Shown here piece by piece: positions 49,439 to 60,931 of a stretch of 64,000 nucleotides of DNA. A model generated the notes under the pieces. The model saw nothing but the letters and a program-made list of their open reading frames with translations. It had not been told where the DNA came from and searched no databases. Source of the stretch: Physcomitrium patens (lineage: Eukaryota; Streptophyta; Bryopsida; Funariales; Funariaceae); NCBI RefSeq assembly GCF_000002425.4, contig NC_037265.1, positions 1,470,835-1,534,834 on the forward strand, read 5' to 3'. The first letter of the stretch is position 1. The number at the start of each line of letters is the position of its first letter. The position numbers and the translations under genes were made by a program.

Positions 49439-51811
49439 ATGGAAAACGAAAATAAAAATTTTGAAGGATTTTTGGGAGAAGTTTCTGGTGGGGAGTCTTC
49501 TAAAGGACAAGGTATGCACATGGATCCGTCTATTGCTAGTTTGTTTCAAGCCTTCTCATTGTCAATGCAGCAATAGCAAAGCAATGATCAAAAGGAAGCT
49601 TTGGCAACCAAAGCATTGCAAGCAGTGGTCAATAAAATCGATCAATTTGATGGGAGGAATATTTCAAGGTATTTAAGATGTCATGTTCGTGAAATGGAAT
49701 TAAATCGGGTTTCTGAGAAGAAAATGGTTGCACTATTTGGACTTGCCACGATACCGGAGATAAGAGACCACATTACATCGATTACGGATCGTTGTGGGAA
49801 TTCATGAGAGGATTTTTTACATGCATTGAAAGACGAATATTTCTTGGAAGATGCTGATCGCGTTACTAAGAAGCTGTTTCTGGGATGGATTGAACGGCCC
49901 AATAAGAATTTGCAAGCAACAGAGCTACTAAGGGAATTTGAGAGGCAGTACTCTCAATTATCGAAGGTAGAAAAATTGACATTGGAGCCGAACAAAGTTG
50001 ATCTATTTCTTCAAGCTACTGATGGAGAATTGCAAGAGAAATTAGAACCCCTTCTTGAAGACAAAGAAGAAGATGAAGGATTGACAACGAAGTGGAAGAA
50101 CGTTGAAGATGTGGTGGGGTTGCTTACAAAAAAAGAAAGGAGGAAGGATAGGAGTAATATTCCGAAACCAGTACAAGCACCCAAAGCTCCAGTACATACT
50201 ACACCACCGACAATGCCTACAGTTCAATCTTCGACATCCTTGTCAAAGAAAGCAGATATGGGTATGGAAGAAATTATACGAGGAATGCGAGATCTTCAAA
50301 TCAAATTGGCAAGACTTGAAGAGAATACTTCTATAAACAATTCGAAGAATGTTTCAAAACAAGGATATGTACAAAGATGCATTTGGTGTGATGATGCTTC
50401 ACACACTAGAAAAGATTGCAATGAATTTAATAATATGATACGGCAGGGAATTATTTGCTAGAAAGATGGGAAGATAGCATTGAAAGATAGGGAGGATCTT
50501 CTTCAAACCAATTTTGGCAAGGGAGGAATGAGAGCATTGGTTCAAGATTACTTAAAAGGGCATGAAACAGTAGCACGAGAAAGTGCAAGTTATGGTGCTA
50601 GAGTAGATGATGAAATTGGTGGAAGTACGGAAACTAGTGAGTTTTGGGCTTTTGCCATTTCTACAATGCAAGAAGGGAAATTACCTCGAGAAGCGTTATT
50701 GAGAACTGCAGCTACAATACGAGGAAGAACAGGTTGGGAGGATCCCGTTGAGTCTCTTTCAGTTCATGCATATATTGCTAAGAGCCAACATGAAGCTTTG
50801 ATGGAAGAAAAAAGACGAGGAAATTTTGATGATACTAGAGAAGGAAATTCTTTTAAGAGGCAAACTCGAGGAGACAAGGCTCGGGAGGCAGCTTCACAAG
50901 AATTGCCTGTAAAGGATACCTCAGCATCATTGGGAGAAAAAACAACGGAGACAAAAGATAAGGGCAAATCAATTGCTTATAAGCTACTTTCTGACATTGA
51001 AGCGGCAACAAATTTGAAAGGGGTGTTGGAAGAACGTATATTAAACGCTAAGGTGGAATTCACATTGAAAGAAGTCTTAAAAATTGCAAAGAAGGAGTTT
51101 CATGATGTTATCATTGACAGCATTAAGCGAAAGAGGCAATTAAAGAGCGAAACTGGAATGAGTCATGCTATTGATGCAAGAATATGTAGAGATGAAGAAG
51201 AGGTTGATATTGGTTACAAGCAACCAACAAATGAAAAGAATGGGTATAATCAGCAAGTACGTTTCGAAGATTCTAGTGACAAGGAAATGGAAACTTTGAG
51301 CCATTATACTCGAAAGCATTGGGCAAGGGCAACTACTGAGGTATTGGTGAATGTAGGAGATATAGAGGAACCAATAGTTGCTTTGGTGGACCATGGTTCT
51401 GAAATAAATCTCATGTCTAAAGATCTTTATAAGAAGCAAAAATGGCCAATTGATATGGAACATGGATGGGCAATACGAGCAGCTAATAACACACGAGGCG
51501 AATTATATGGAGCTTGTCCAGATGTCAAAATTCGGATTGGGGATGTTGCGACGGAGCAACATTTCTTTGTTCAAGATACAACGTCTTATCCGTTGATTTT
51601 AGGACAACCTTATATCACGGCAACACGGATGGAAACAAAGGTACTTGACGATGGTTCTGCTTATGCAAGGGTATGGAGCGAAGATGGGAGGAAAGCTGTA
51701 CAATTTCTAACAGTACCTCCTAACCATGAACGGAATCGAGATAGGTTGAGGGAGAAACCATTGCCAAAGATTGTTGAAGGATTTAAGGATTTTGGGGAGG
51801 TACCACTATAA
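49439..51811 (+). pseudogene. Gag-protease ORF of element A
   Basis: One frame runs from the ATG at 49439 to TAA at 51809-51811 and would give about 790 residues, interrupted by three stops: TAG after SLSMQQ, TGA after RCGNS and TAG after GIIC at 50459. They fall where Gln or Trp would fit. Gag carries a CCHC knuckle CIWCDDASHTRKDC at 50378-50419. The retropepsin-like part near 51385 reads ALVDHGSEINLMSKDLY, then LILGQPYI. The expected D-S/T-G active site is D-H-G here. Gag packages the RNA and the protease matures the polyprotein. The frame ends GEVPL just where pol is open in another frame. Confidence 0.85.
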
Positions 51812-54800
51812 AGCGAGATTATGGAGGTACAAAAGAGGAGGTACTCTCGCGAGATGAAGGTGCCTTTGATGCGAGTTTTATTGGTGTATTGGAGAATGGA
51901 AATATTATGTATAAGAAAGTTGATGATTTTAAAAGAAAAGAAAGAAAAAGATTATATGATATTGAAGGACAGTTACGCAAGATAGGTACATTACAAGATG
52001 ATGAGAGGATTTTGGGTGTTTATGAAGAAAATGGGCTGGAAGATTCATTGGAATTGATTACATCTATTGGGTTAGGGGATAATGATAAGATTGTTGAGAT
52101 TCATTCGAGAGAGGTTTATACCATGCTTGAATCTTTTCAAGCACCAGAAGTCACAGTAGAGACGAGATATAAAACGGCAGATAAGAAGGTAAAGCCTGTT
52201 GCCGGACCATTACCAGAGGATTCTAAAGAATAAATGAGAGAAGCATCAAAAGAAGCAAGTTTAAGAGATCCAATGAGTATTGGACATCAGTTTACTGAAG
52301 AGACTTTTGAAGAATTGAAGATTGGTTCTGATGGTTCTTTATTGCCGGAGGAAATTACTTTTTTCAAAAAGATGTTGGCTAAACAAGGTAGATCGTTTGC
52401 CTTCGAATCTCATGAAATTGGGTGTGTGGATCCAAATATTATAACACCTATGGTTATCTTCACTGTACCGCATGTACCTTGGAATCTAAGACCGATTCCA
52501 GTACCGAGGGCACATTTACCTAAATTGGTTGAACTATTGAAAGAAAAGATAAAGATGAAAATATTAGAACCTTCATTTGCGCCGTATTCTAGTCGATGAT
52601 TTATGGTACCTAAGAAGAATGGGTCACTGCGGTTTATTCAAGATATGCAGCCGGTGAATGCTGTAACTGTTAGGAATGCAGGAATTGGACCTATTGTGGA
52701 TGAATTTGCTAAGGCGTTTGCTGGAAGGGCGATCTATTCAATGGGTGATTTGTATTCAGGTTATGATCAATTTCAACTTGCCGAAGGAAGTAGAGATATG
52801 ACAACGATGAGAACACCGCTTGGATTGGTTAGAATGTGCACTCTTCCTCAAGGCGCGACCAACTCAGTTGCGCATATGATGAATGGGATGAATAAGGTAT
52901 TGAGAGATTTTATTCCGGAAAAAACTATGCCTTTTCTGGATGATGTTCCAATAAAAGGGTGCAGAGAAGGAGACAAGGATGAAACTTTAGATACGAGGGG
53001 ATGTCGCAGATATGTTGTTGATCATATACAAGATTGTGAAAAGATTTTAACTCGGCTTAGAGAAGTTCATCTTACATTATCGGGTATGAAGTCCGTATTT
53101 GGAGTACGAGAGGTTGTAATTGTTGGACATTTATGCGGATCTTACGGAAGAAAACCAGATCCGACTAAAGTTGATGCAATTGGAAGGATGAAAGAGGATT
53201 GTGGTTCTTTAACAGAGGTTCGCAGGTTTTTGGGTGCATGTGTATTTTATCGAATCTGGATCCTTCATTTTGCTCACGTAGCGGATCCATTATATGAACT
53301 GTTACGCAAGGGTTACCGATTTGAATGGGAAGAAAGGCATATTCAGGCAATGCAAAAATTGAAGAAATTATTGATGTCACCTCCAATATTGAGGAAGGTT
53401 GATTATAAGTGCAATAGACCAGTGATTCTTACTGTAGACGCTAGTCCAATTGCCATTGGATGGGCTATGGGTCAAGATGATTCGAATGGGAGTAGATTTG
53501 CAGTTCGATTTGGGGCGAAAGTTTTAAGTATTCGTCAGCGTGCATATTCGCAAGTCAAAAGAGAACTTTGGGGAGTCATTTTGGCTATGAAAGGTGAAAA
53601 GGACTATTTGATTGGGGCAGTAGTAGTAATTGAAACAGATTGCTTGCCATTGCTTGGAATGATTATTAACTGTTCAACGCCAGATATTGCAATGTTCAGA
53701 TGGATTGCTTATATTAAGTCACTAAATCCAAAATTTAAGCATATCACTGGAAAGGACAATTTAGTAGCAGACATGCTATCTCGAGCAAGATACGAGAGGG
53801 AGGACGAAATGGTTGAAGACATTGATGATGTCGGATTGAAATTCTATTCAATATCAAATCTCAACAGAGAAGACAAACTATTTCTTGAAGAATCTTATGA
53901 AGGAGAATTATTGGATATTGGTCATTATTTGAATACCTTGTCTAAGCAGGGGAATTGGTCTACAGAAAAATTCAAACAAATAAGAAAAAAAACATATGGA
54001 TTTTTACTTCGAGATGGATTCTTATGGAAAAGACCGAAGAAAGGAATTGGGATGCCACAACGAGTGATAGGCAAAAGGGAAGGAAAACTAAAATTATTAA
54101 AGGAGTTTTATGATAGTTTATGGGTAGGGCATAGAGGAATCTGGGCTACTTTTGCTAAACTCAAGGAACGATATTGGTGGAAAAATATGTATCGAGATGT
54201 GCTCTCATTTGTAGAGTCATGTGAAATCTGTCAATCGTATTCTAATATCCGACATCGAGATGGTCTTCATCCTACGTATCCTCTGGCTATTCATTTTAAA
54301 TGGGTTGTTGATTTGGTTATTATGCCGGTTGGGTTATGGCAAATGAGATATTTGGTTTTAGCTCGTGAAGATTTATCAAATCAAGAAGAAGGAAGAGCAT
54401 TGAGGACAAAATCTATAGAGGGGATTTGTAGGTTTTTTCTTGAAGATGTCATTTGCCGTTACGGGTGCGTAGGAAAAATCACTGCAGATCGTGGAGAATT
54501 AAATGCACAAGAAGCTTGTAAGTTCTTTGAAAGATGTGGAGTTAAACTATCACTGACTACTGCTTATAATTCAGAAGGGAATGTGAAAAGCGAACGCGAT
54601 CATCCGCCGATTGTGAAAGCATTGGTTAAAGCTTGTAATGGGAAGGTTAAAGAGTGGCCACGGCTTTTGTCATTTGCATTATGGGCTGATCGAACAACAC
54701 ATAGTTCGGTGACAGAATATATGCCAGTAGAACTTATGACAGGTCAAAAACCAATTATGCCGATTGAAGAAAAGGTACTTACTTGGAGTATGCTACCATG

Positions 54801-55287
54801 GGAAGATGGATTGACAAGAGAAGAACTTTTGGCTATTAGGATTCGACAATTGGAGCAAAGAACGGAAGATGTCCAGATAGCATTGGAAAGGTTAAAAAGA
54901 GCAAGGTTACAAAACAAGGCGCGATTCGATAAGCAACATCGATTGAGACCAAAAGCAATCGAGGAAGGTGACTGGGTACTTGTTTATGACAATAGTCTGG
55001 ATAATCAACATAGTACTTTGCGGAAATTTTCAAAACGTTGGTTTGGACCATATGTTGTAATAACTGTTCATGATAATGCGACTTACACATTACGGGAGTT
55101 AGATGGTACAAAATTGAAAATACCAATTACAGGGAAGCGAGTAAAAATATTTAAACGAAGACACGCGGAGATGAATATGGAAGACCTTAATGAAGGTACA
55201 GAGATTCCGCAGCAAGAAGATGAAAGTGATTTGGAAAATGAAGGTGACGAAGATGAACTGGACAAAGACGTAGGGGATATATTCTGA
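51787..55287 (+). pseudogene. Pol (RT-RNase H-integrase) ORF of element A
   Basis: This frame is shifted relative to gag-protease and overlaps it by 25 bp. It is interrupted only by TAA at 52231 and TGA at 52600, between SSR and FMVPKKNGSLR, where Trp is usual. The last part is open for 894 residues (52603-55287): RT with DLYSGYDQFQLAEG and catalytic FLDDV (residues 111-115 of that part), RNase H with LTVDASPIAIGWAM and DNLVADMLSRA, an integrase zinc region (CEIC), integrase core Asp-Asp-Glu (WVVDLV, ITADRGE, GNVKSERDH), then a basic C-terminal domain (WFGPYVVITVHDNATYTL) and an acidic tail. RT copies the RNA and integrase inserts the DNA. Confidence 0.9.
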
Positions 55288-55336
55288 ATCAAACAGCAAT
55301 TAGATAAATTGGTGCATACCGGAGGATGCACAGGTT

Positions 55337-55349
55337 CAGAGGGGGTGGA
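55337..55349 (+). other. Polypurine tract of element A
   Basis: Purine-rich AGAGGGGGTGGA directly precedes the right LTR and would prime plus-strand DNA synthesis. Confidence 0.75.
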
Positions 55350-56658
55350 TGTCGTGTTGTAACACGAGTATACAGTGAAAATAAAAAAGAAAGGGAAATT
55401 TTATTAATATTCAGTTACCTCGAATATTGGAAGCATCGACCAACTCCAGTACAAATACTGAGTGGTCAGGTTCAGTCACTCCGTTACAGTCAGCCGGGGC
55501 ATATTGAAATGCTCCGTTCGATTCCAATAACGGGAGTCAGCTGGAAGGGAAGGACCAATTCACACGACGGATTTGAAAAGCCAATTGGATCCAATTTCGA
55601 TAATCCAATCCGGGTCCTCTTATCCAATACGAGACCTGAATTGGTTGGGCGACTCAATGTGGTCCAATTACGTGAAATCCAGGTCTTACTACGGGTCTTA
55701 GCCAATTTGATCCAATTACGGGAGCACCTTTCCCAATATAGGACCTGAATTGGTCGGGCGACTCAATGTGGTCCCGATTACGGGGTTCGATTCTGTTTCG
55801 GGTTGTCTTGTTCTCTGTGCCGTTTCAGGGAACGTTGTTTACGGTAAATGGATCTCTTAAAGGTAAAAATGGAGGAGAAGGCCTTGATGACTTGAGCCAA
55901 TTTTGGATCTAAGCTCTGACGGCGGAAGCCAATTCCGGATCTAAGACGGAAGATTGAAGAAATTCAGAGGATAAGGTTAGGCGGGATATAGTTTTGAGTG
56001 GTGTGGATTTTTTTTTGAGGGAAAATCGGGGGGGGGGGAAGGATTTTTCAAGTTTCTGCAAGGTTACCAGTTCGGTTTTTTTATTGGAGGTTTTTGAAGA
56101 TCAAGGGAATTAGAGAGAGGAGCTTCATGCTTCGGGTCGGGGAAGGAAAGACATAGAATTTGGATTTTTCTTCTTCGTAGAGTTTTGGGGAAGACTGAGG
56201 CAATCGCTGCTGAAGTCAGTGTTGTAATGGTGAATCAGGATTTTTAAATGAAGTGGGTTTGAATACTCTTGACTGTTTTGTGAAATCGAGTTACGACTGT
56301 GATTGAAGGATTAAAAGAGTGTCTATAGGATTGAGTATGCAGAGTGAATGAAATTTATTGGGTTAATCTAACAAGACAGTTAGTGGATACAAGATCGTAA
56401 GTATAACGCAGTATTGAAGGTTAACAGTTTGGGTTGTACGGGGTTCTTTGTAACGTCTAGAGACCTACCGGCTGGGGCAAAAAGGACTTCGACAAGCAGT
56501 CGAAGAGCACCCATATAGATTTACGGTACATTGTTGCAGTCGTTTATATTCCAGCAGTCAAAATCTGATAGACTGCTTGACTATCGGCGAATCTCCATAC
56601 TACCTTCTACAGCCAGACGCCCGGCGCGTTCTCGAGCAGGAAAGCACGTAATATGACA
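55350..56658 (+). repeat. Right LTR of element A
   Basis: 1309 bp, TGTCGTGTTG to AATATGACA. It is about 50 bp longer than the left LTR, mainly through an extra stretch near 56010-56090 that includes a G run. The differences show that the insertion is not brand new. Confidence 0.92.
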
Positions 56659-56662
56659 ATGC
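56659..56662. repeat. Right target-site duplication of element A (ATGC)
   Basis: ATGC directly after the right LTR, matching 48107-48110. Confidence 0.8.
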
Positions 56663-59401
56663 TCCGTTTGTCCATCAGTTTGAGGATGGAATGCTGAAGA
56701 TAGTTTTATATCCACTTTAAGAATCTTGAAAAGAGTCTGCCAAAATCTCGATACAAATTGAGTTCCTCTATCTGATATAATATCCTTCGGTAATCCATGA
56801 TAGCAATAGATATTGTCAAGAAAGAGCTTAGCTATTTCTTCACCTGTGATAGATTTTGTACATGGTATAAAATGTATCATCTTGGTAAAACGATCTACTA
56901 TCACAAATATAGAGTCATAAAAACTTGAGATTGGAAGATCCATGATGAAGTCCATAGAAACAGAAGACCATGGTTGTTCTGGAATGGGTAATGGCTGAAG
57001 AAGTTCAAAAGGTCGATGATGAGGAGTTTTCAATCTTGAGCAAACATCACATGATTGTACAAAATCTTTAACTGCCTTCCACATTTGAGGCCACCAAAAA
57101 TCCCTAGATATCAGCTCCAAAGTCTTATTATATCCAAAATGTCATGCTGCTGGGAAGTCGTGACGAGCTTGAAGAACACGTAAACATGCTTCTCTTTCTG
57201 AAACATATAGGCGTTCTTTGAAATAGAGTAGGTTATTCTTGAATTCAAATTTAGATGGATCATGAGATTTAGAAGAATTATTCTTGATATCATGAATAAG
57301 AGGGTTTGAAGACATACTTAACCGGACTTGCTTAAGAAAAGTTAAATCAACAGTCAATGTTGATTTTATTGCTTGAAGATGAAATTGCTTCGGCTTCAAG
57401 AGAATCATACTTTCTTACTCAAAAGCTGCATCTCCTCCTTTTGGTACAAGATAAGAATGTCTAGACAAGGCATCAGACAAACCTTGTTTTCTTGGCCAAT
57501 AAGTGATGATGAACTCAAATCTTGATAAAGACATGCTCCAACGAGCCTAACAACGATTTCATATACATGAAAATATGAAATACTCGAGGCTCTTGTGGTT
57601 TGTATACACGGTGACTGGATTGGAAGCACCTTATAAATAATGATGCCATTCTTCAAAAGAATCCACAATTACAAGAAGTTCTTTGTCGTGGATCTCATTA
57701 TTGATTTGTGTTGCTGAGAGTTTTTTTGAATGAAAGGCTACTGGATGAAGTTTGTCATTTATTCCCATTTTTGATAAAACCGCACCTAGAGCAAAGTTCG
57801 ATACATCTGTTTTCATAAAGAATGCTTTGGAAAAATCAACACGATACATGATTGGTGCAGAAACAAATGCTGTCTTCAAAGATTCGAAAGCAACTTCCGC
57901 TTCTTGATTCCATTAAAGTTTGTTTTTACAAATCAAACGTGTAAGTGGAGCTGCAACTCGAGAGAAGTCTTTGATGAAGATCCGATAGTAGTTGGCATCC
58001 CAAAAAGTATTGGACATCTCTTACCGTTTTTGGGATCTTCCAGTCTATAATAGTTTGAACTTTCTTAGGATCCATCATAAGTCTATCATTTGAAATGATG
58101 TAACATAAGAAATCGACTTGAGTAGTGTGGAATACACACTTTTCTATCTTGGCATAGAGTCCAGCATCTCTTAATTTTTGTAACACACGACGAACATGAA
58201 GTTCATGTTCTTCTGGATTCTTAGAATAGATCAAGATGTTGTCTAGATAACAGACCACAAAATCGTCCAAAAACTCTCAAAAAACATCATTCATTAGATG
58301 TTGAAAAGCTGCTGGTGCATTTATAAGTCCAAAAGGCATGACATTGTATTTAAAATGTCCATACCTAGTTCAAAACGCAGTCTTCCATTCATCACCTTCT
58401 TTGATGCGTACTAAATTGTATGCTCCTCGAAGATCTATTTTTGTATAGATCTTAGCTTGATTCAGCTAATCAAGTAATCCAGATATTAAAAGTAATGAAT
58501 ACCTGTTCTTGATGGTAATCTTGTTGAGTCCTCGATAATCAACACATATCCGTAATGATCCATCTTATTTTTTCACAAATAGAATTGGAGCTCCTACCGG
58601 AGATTTAGAATGGCATATGAAATTCTTGGCTAGATTTTCTTCAATATACTCCTTGAGTTCAGTCAACTTATTTTGTGATAAACTATAGATTGGTCTGAAT
58701 GGCGGTTGTGCTCCTTCTTGAAGGTCAATTCAACAATCATAAGGACAATGTTTCGAGAGTGTATCCACATTCTTTTTTTCAAATACATCTTGAAATTCTT
58801 GATATTGGCTTGGAACGCCACTTGAAGTCTTTTCACCAGTAGGAACAAGTGTGGTATAAATAATATATGGTGATTCTTTCATAGTGGCATGCAAGAAAGC
58901 TTTTGCACTTATAAATACGGGTTTAATTGAACTGGACTTATGACTCTCTACTTGATTAACTATACTATTTGCTATACTTTTAGAGAAAGTGAGAGTTCAA
59001 GAAATCCAATCTATTTGAGGGTTGTATTTTTCTAACCACGATAAATCTAAAATGACTAGATTAAAGGGAGATCTAATGATATTAAATACTACAAAACTAT
59101 TATGACCATTGATTATTACTTCTATAGGAAGGGTTTCGTGAGTAATATCTCCAGAAGACAATGGACGACCATCTATGACTTCTACATGAATAGGCTTAGT
59201 TTTCTTTACTAAAGATATGCTATGTCTTTTAGTAAATTCTTCATCTAAAAAATACGCTGAGGCTCCTGAATCTAACAAGGTAGAGACTTTGTAATGTTTA
59301 GGTCCTAAAATAATATTTAATGTAAAACAAGGAAAAGGCTCTCAGGATAGAATAGGACCTTCATTAGATGTTGTGCAAGGTTCTAGCCACACAGTCCCTA
59401 T
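56663..59401 (-). pseudogene. Chromovirus pol of element B, 5' part (protease to integrase core)
   Basis: Protease (LDSGASAYFLDEEF, 59278-58997), RT, RNase H (57879-57631) and integrase core (57120-56663, SMDFIMDLP and ISDRGTQF) follow element C almost residue for residue. The RT active site reads YLDNI instead of YLDDI (about 58245), a G-to-A change that kills catalysis. Stops before TRYGHF, after NDVF, after NKL and in HDFPAA-HF, and the frame loss after YFLG, are identical to those in C. The element breaks at 56662, where A is inserted, and at 59401, where the D LTR starts. Confidence 0.85.
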
Positions 59402-60225
59402 TGTAGCTAGACAAACTCATTTTCTTACATATTGTCTTCTTTCACAACCTGTGGTTTCTCGTTTTACTTATTCCGAAAGAAACCTCCCAGAATAAACCTG
59501 TATAGGGGAATTCGAACACGGAGAGTGACTAGTTGCTTAAGCGTTCATGTTAGGGTCTCACAATTAATTACCTCCAATGTATCGTGACTTTTTCCATTGT
59601 CTAAGCACATAGGAAAACGATAATCTCTCCTTTCACCTTATCAATCTCTTCCTTACAACAATTCAGTCATACCAATAACTGTTATTTCCTCCAATATATC
59701 TTCACTCTTATAATCTCCAACTGTAATATTGCAACATCACAACTTCAGCACACAGTTACCTTCATTCCAAGTACTGGAATTCTTCACACAGAACTACCAT
59801 TCACATTACAGTGTTTCACACAACCACAGATTCACTCTTTCTACTGAACTACATTCAGATTTTAGCATTCAATCTCTCTTCTTCTCATTCGATAACATAT
59901 AATTCCAATCACACTTCCATTCCATGATTCACTTCACATTATTCAGAAACTCTCAATACTCTTATTTCAAAGAACATAACAACAAAAGAAAAGAGGTAGC
60001 ACCAAGCTTATCCCGGCTCACACTATCACAATAATGGCCGTTTCTTCCTCTCTCTCATCCTCCTTATCCTACCACAAGATACCAACTGCTACATCTCTAA
60101 TGAAAACTACTTTTTCTAACTATTCATCCATTTTAACTACTGAACTACCTTTCTAACAGTCATCTATCCCTGTTTATACTATAAACTAAGTATCTACAAA
60201 TCAGCAATTAACTACTTATTCTACA
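59402..60225 (-). repeat. Probable 3' LTR of element D
   Basis: On the minus strand the segment starts TGTAGAATAAG at 60225, a few bases after a purine-rich GGAGTGGGG tract, and ends CTAGCTACA at 59402, giving TGTAG/CTACA inverted ends and 824 bp. B sequence resumes within about 26 bp. The other LTR lies outside the window, so the boundaries rest on end motifs and context only. Confidence 0.55.
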
Positions 60226-60320
60226 TAGCCCCACTCCTAACTGTGCAGCGTCCTCGCAAACAACCAGTTCGAAATAAGAACTGATGACTCTTTAGCATTG
60301 CCCATACTCATAGCTACTGA

Positions 60321-60931
60321 TTACAATTCTAAAGTCACTTCTTCGTCTTCCCCGTCTGATACATTTATTAGTACTATGTTCAATTTGGCCGTTAAATCTT
60401 TATTAAGTGCTCCCAATTCATGGACTTGACTTTCCAATTGCAAAATTTGGGTGTCTTTCGCCTCTAATTGATATTGTTGTTGCTTCACCTTCTGTTCCAA
60501 TTCGCCAATTGAACCTTCAATTGATCCTTGTGGCCGTCGAATGCTGACGAATTCTTGCTCCAATTTCTTTGCAACCTCCTTCAGAGTGTTGATCTCCCCT
60601 TGCATTTCCTCTGTTTTCACTCTGAATTGGTCACTCATTGTCTTCTTTTCCTGTTCCAAAGTCGCCATCTTCGTCTGGTTCAATTCCAATTGTTGCTTCA
60701 TTTTCTCAACTTCCAGTTTTGATTGATTGAGAGAATTGGAGAGTTCTTGTTTCTGATGCGCCATTCCCTTCTAAAGTCCTTCTGCCGCGTTGCATTCCAG
60801 CAAATTTCTAACCGCATGGGTTCCATATTTGTGAGTATACAAAGAGAAAGCTCATCCATATTATTCCTTGACCTCATCCTTCTACCCTCTTCCTCCTTCT
60901 CCAAGGCTCTCTTCACCTTCTCCTTCGACAT
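60321..60931 (-). pseudogene. Coiled-coil ORF downstream of pol in element D
   Basis: The main open part (60764-60321) encodes 147 residues that are nearly all heptad-patterned coiled coil, rich in Gln, Glu, Lys and Leu (LEVEKMKQQLELNQTKMATL), ending with an acidic tail DGEDEEVTLEL. Upstream on the same strand another frame (60931 onward, MSKEKVKRALEKEEEGRRMR) runs into it, so a frameshift near 60760 may have split a protein of about 200 residues. It lies in sense orientation between the end of pol (61219) and the LTR, where Athila-type elements have their env-like ORF. I see no membrane segment, so it is not env-like. Its function is unknown. Confidence 0.55.

Larger units (their letters stand above)
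48111..56658 (+). mobile_element. Element A: near-complete Ty3/Gypsy retrotransposon, 8.5 kb
   Basis: A has two LTRs (48111-49367 and 55350-56658), both starting TGTCGTGTTG and ending GACA, a primer-binding-like tract TGGTGAACCCGACGTG at 49372, gag-protease in one frame, RT-RNase H-integrase in another, and a polypurine tract GAGGGGGTGGA before the right LTR. It is flanked by ATGC duplications and interrupts integrase of B. Protease-RT-RNase H-integrase order makes it Ty3/Gypsy. There is no chromodomain. Five in-frame stops make this copy non-autonomous as it stands, but it is the youngest element seen here. It is distinctly GC-richer than A'. Confidence 0.92.

Noticed and set aside
49439-55287. 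Stop codons at Trp and Gln positions as a sign of codon reassignment
   Set aside because: The intact calmodulin-like and nodulin-like genes use the standard code, and the stops occur only in decaying elements and the pseudogene. Deamination is simpler.
54836-55331. Minus-strand open frames opposite the end of element A pol
   Set aside because: They lie inside a strong pol frame with catalytic and structural motifs and have no features of their own.
56581-57120. Integrase open frame ending in an unusual C-terminal tail
   Set aside because: The tail after DGQTE is read from the LTR of element A. It is an insertion-made chimera and not a real protein end.
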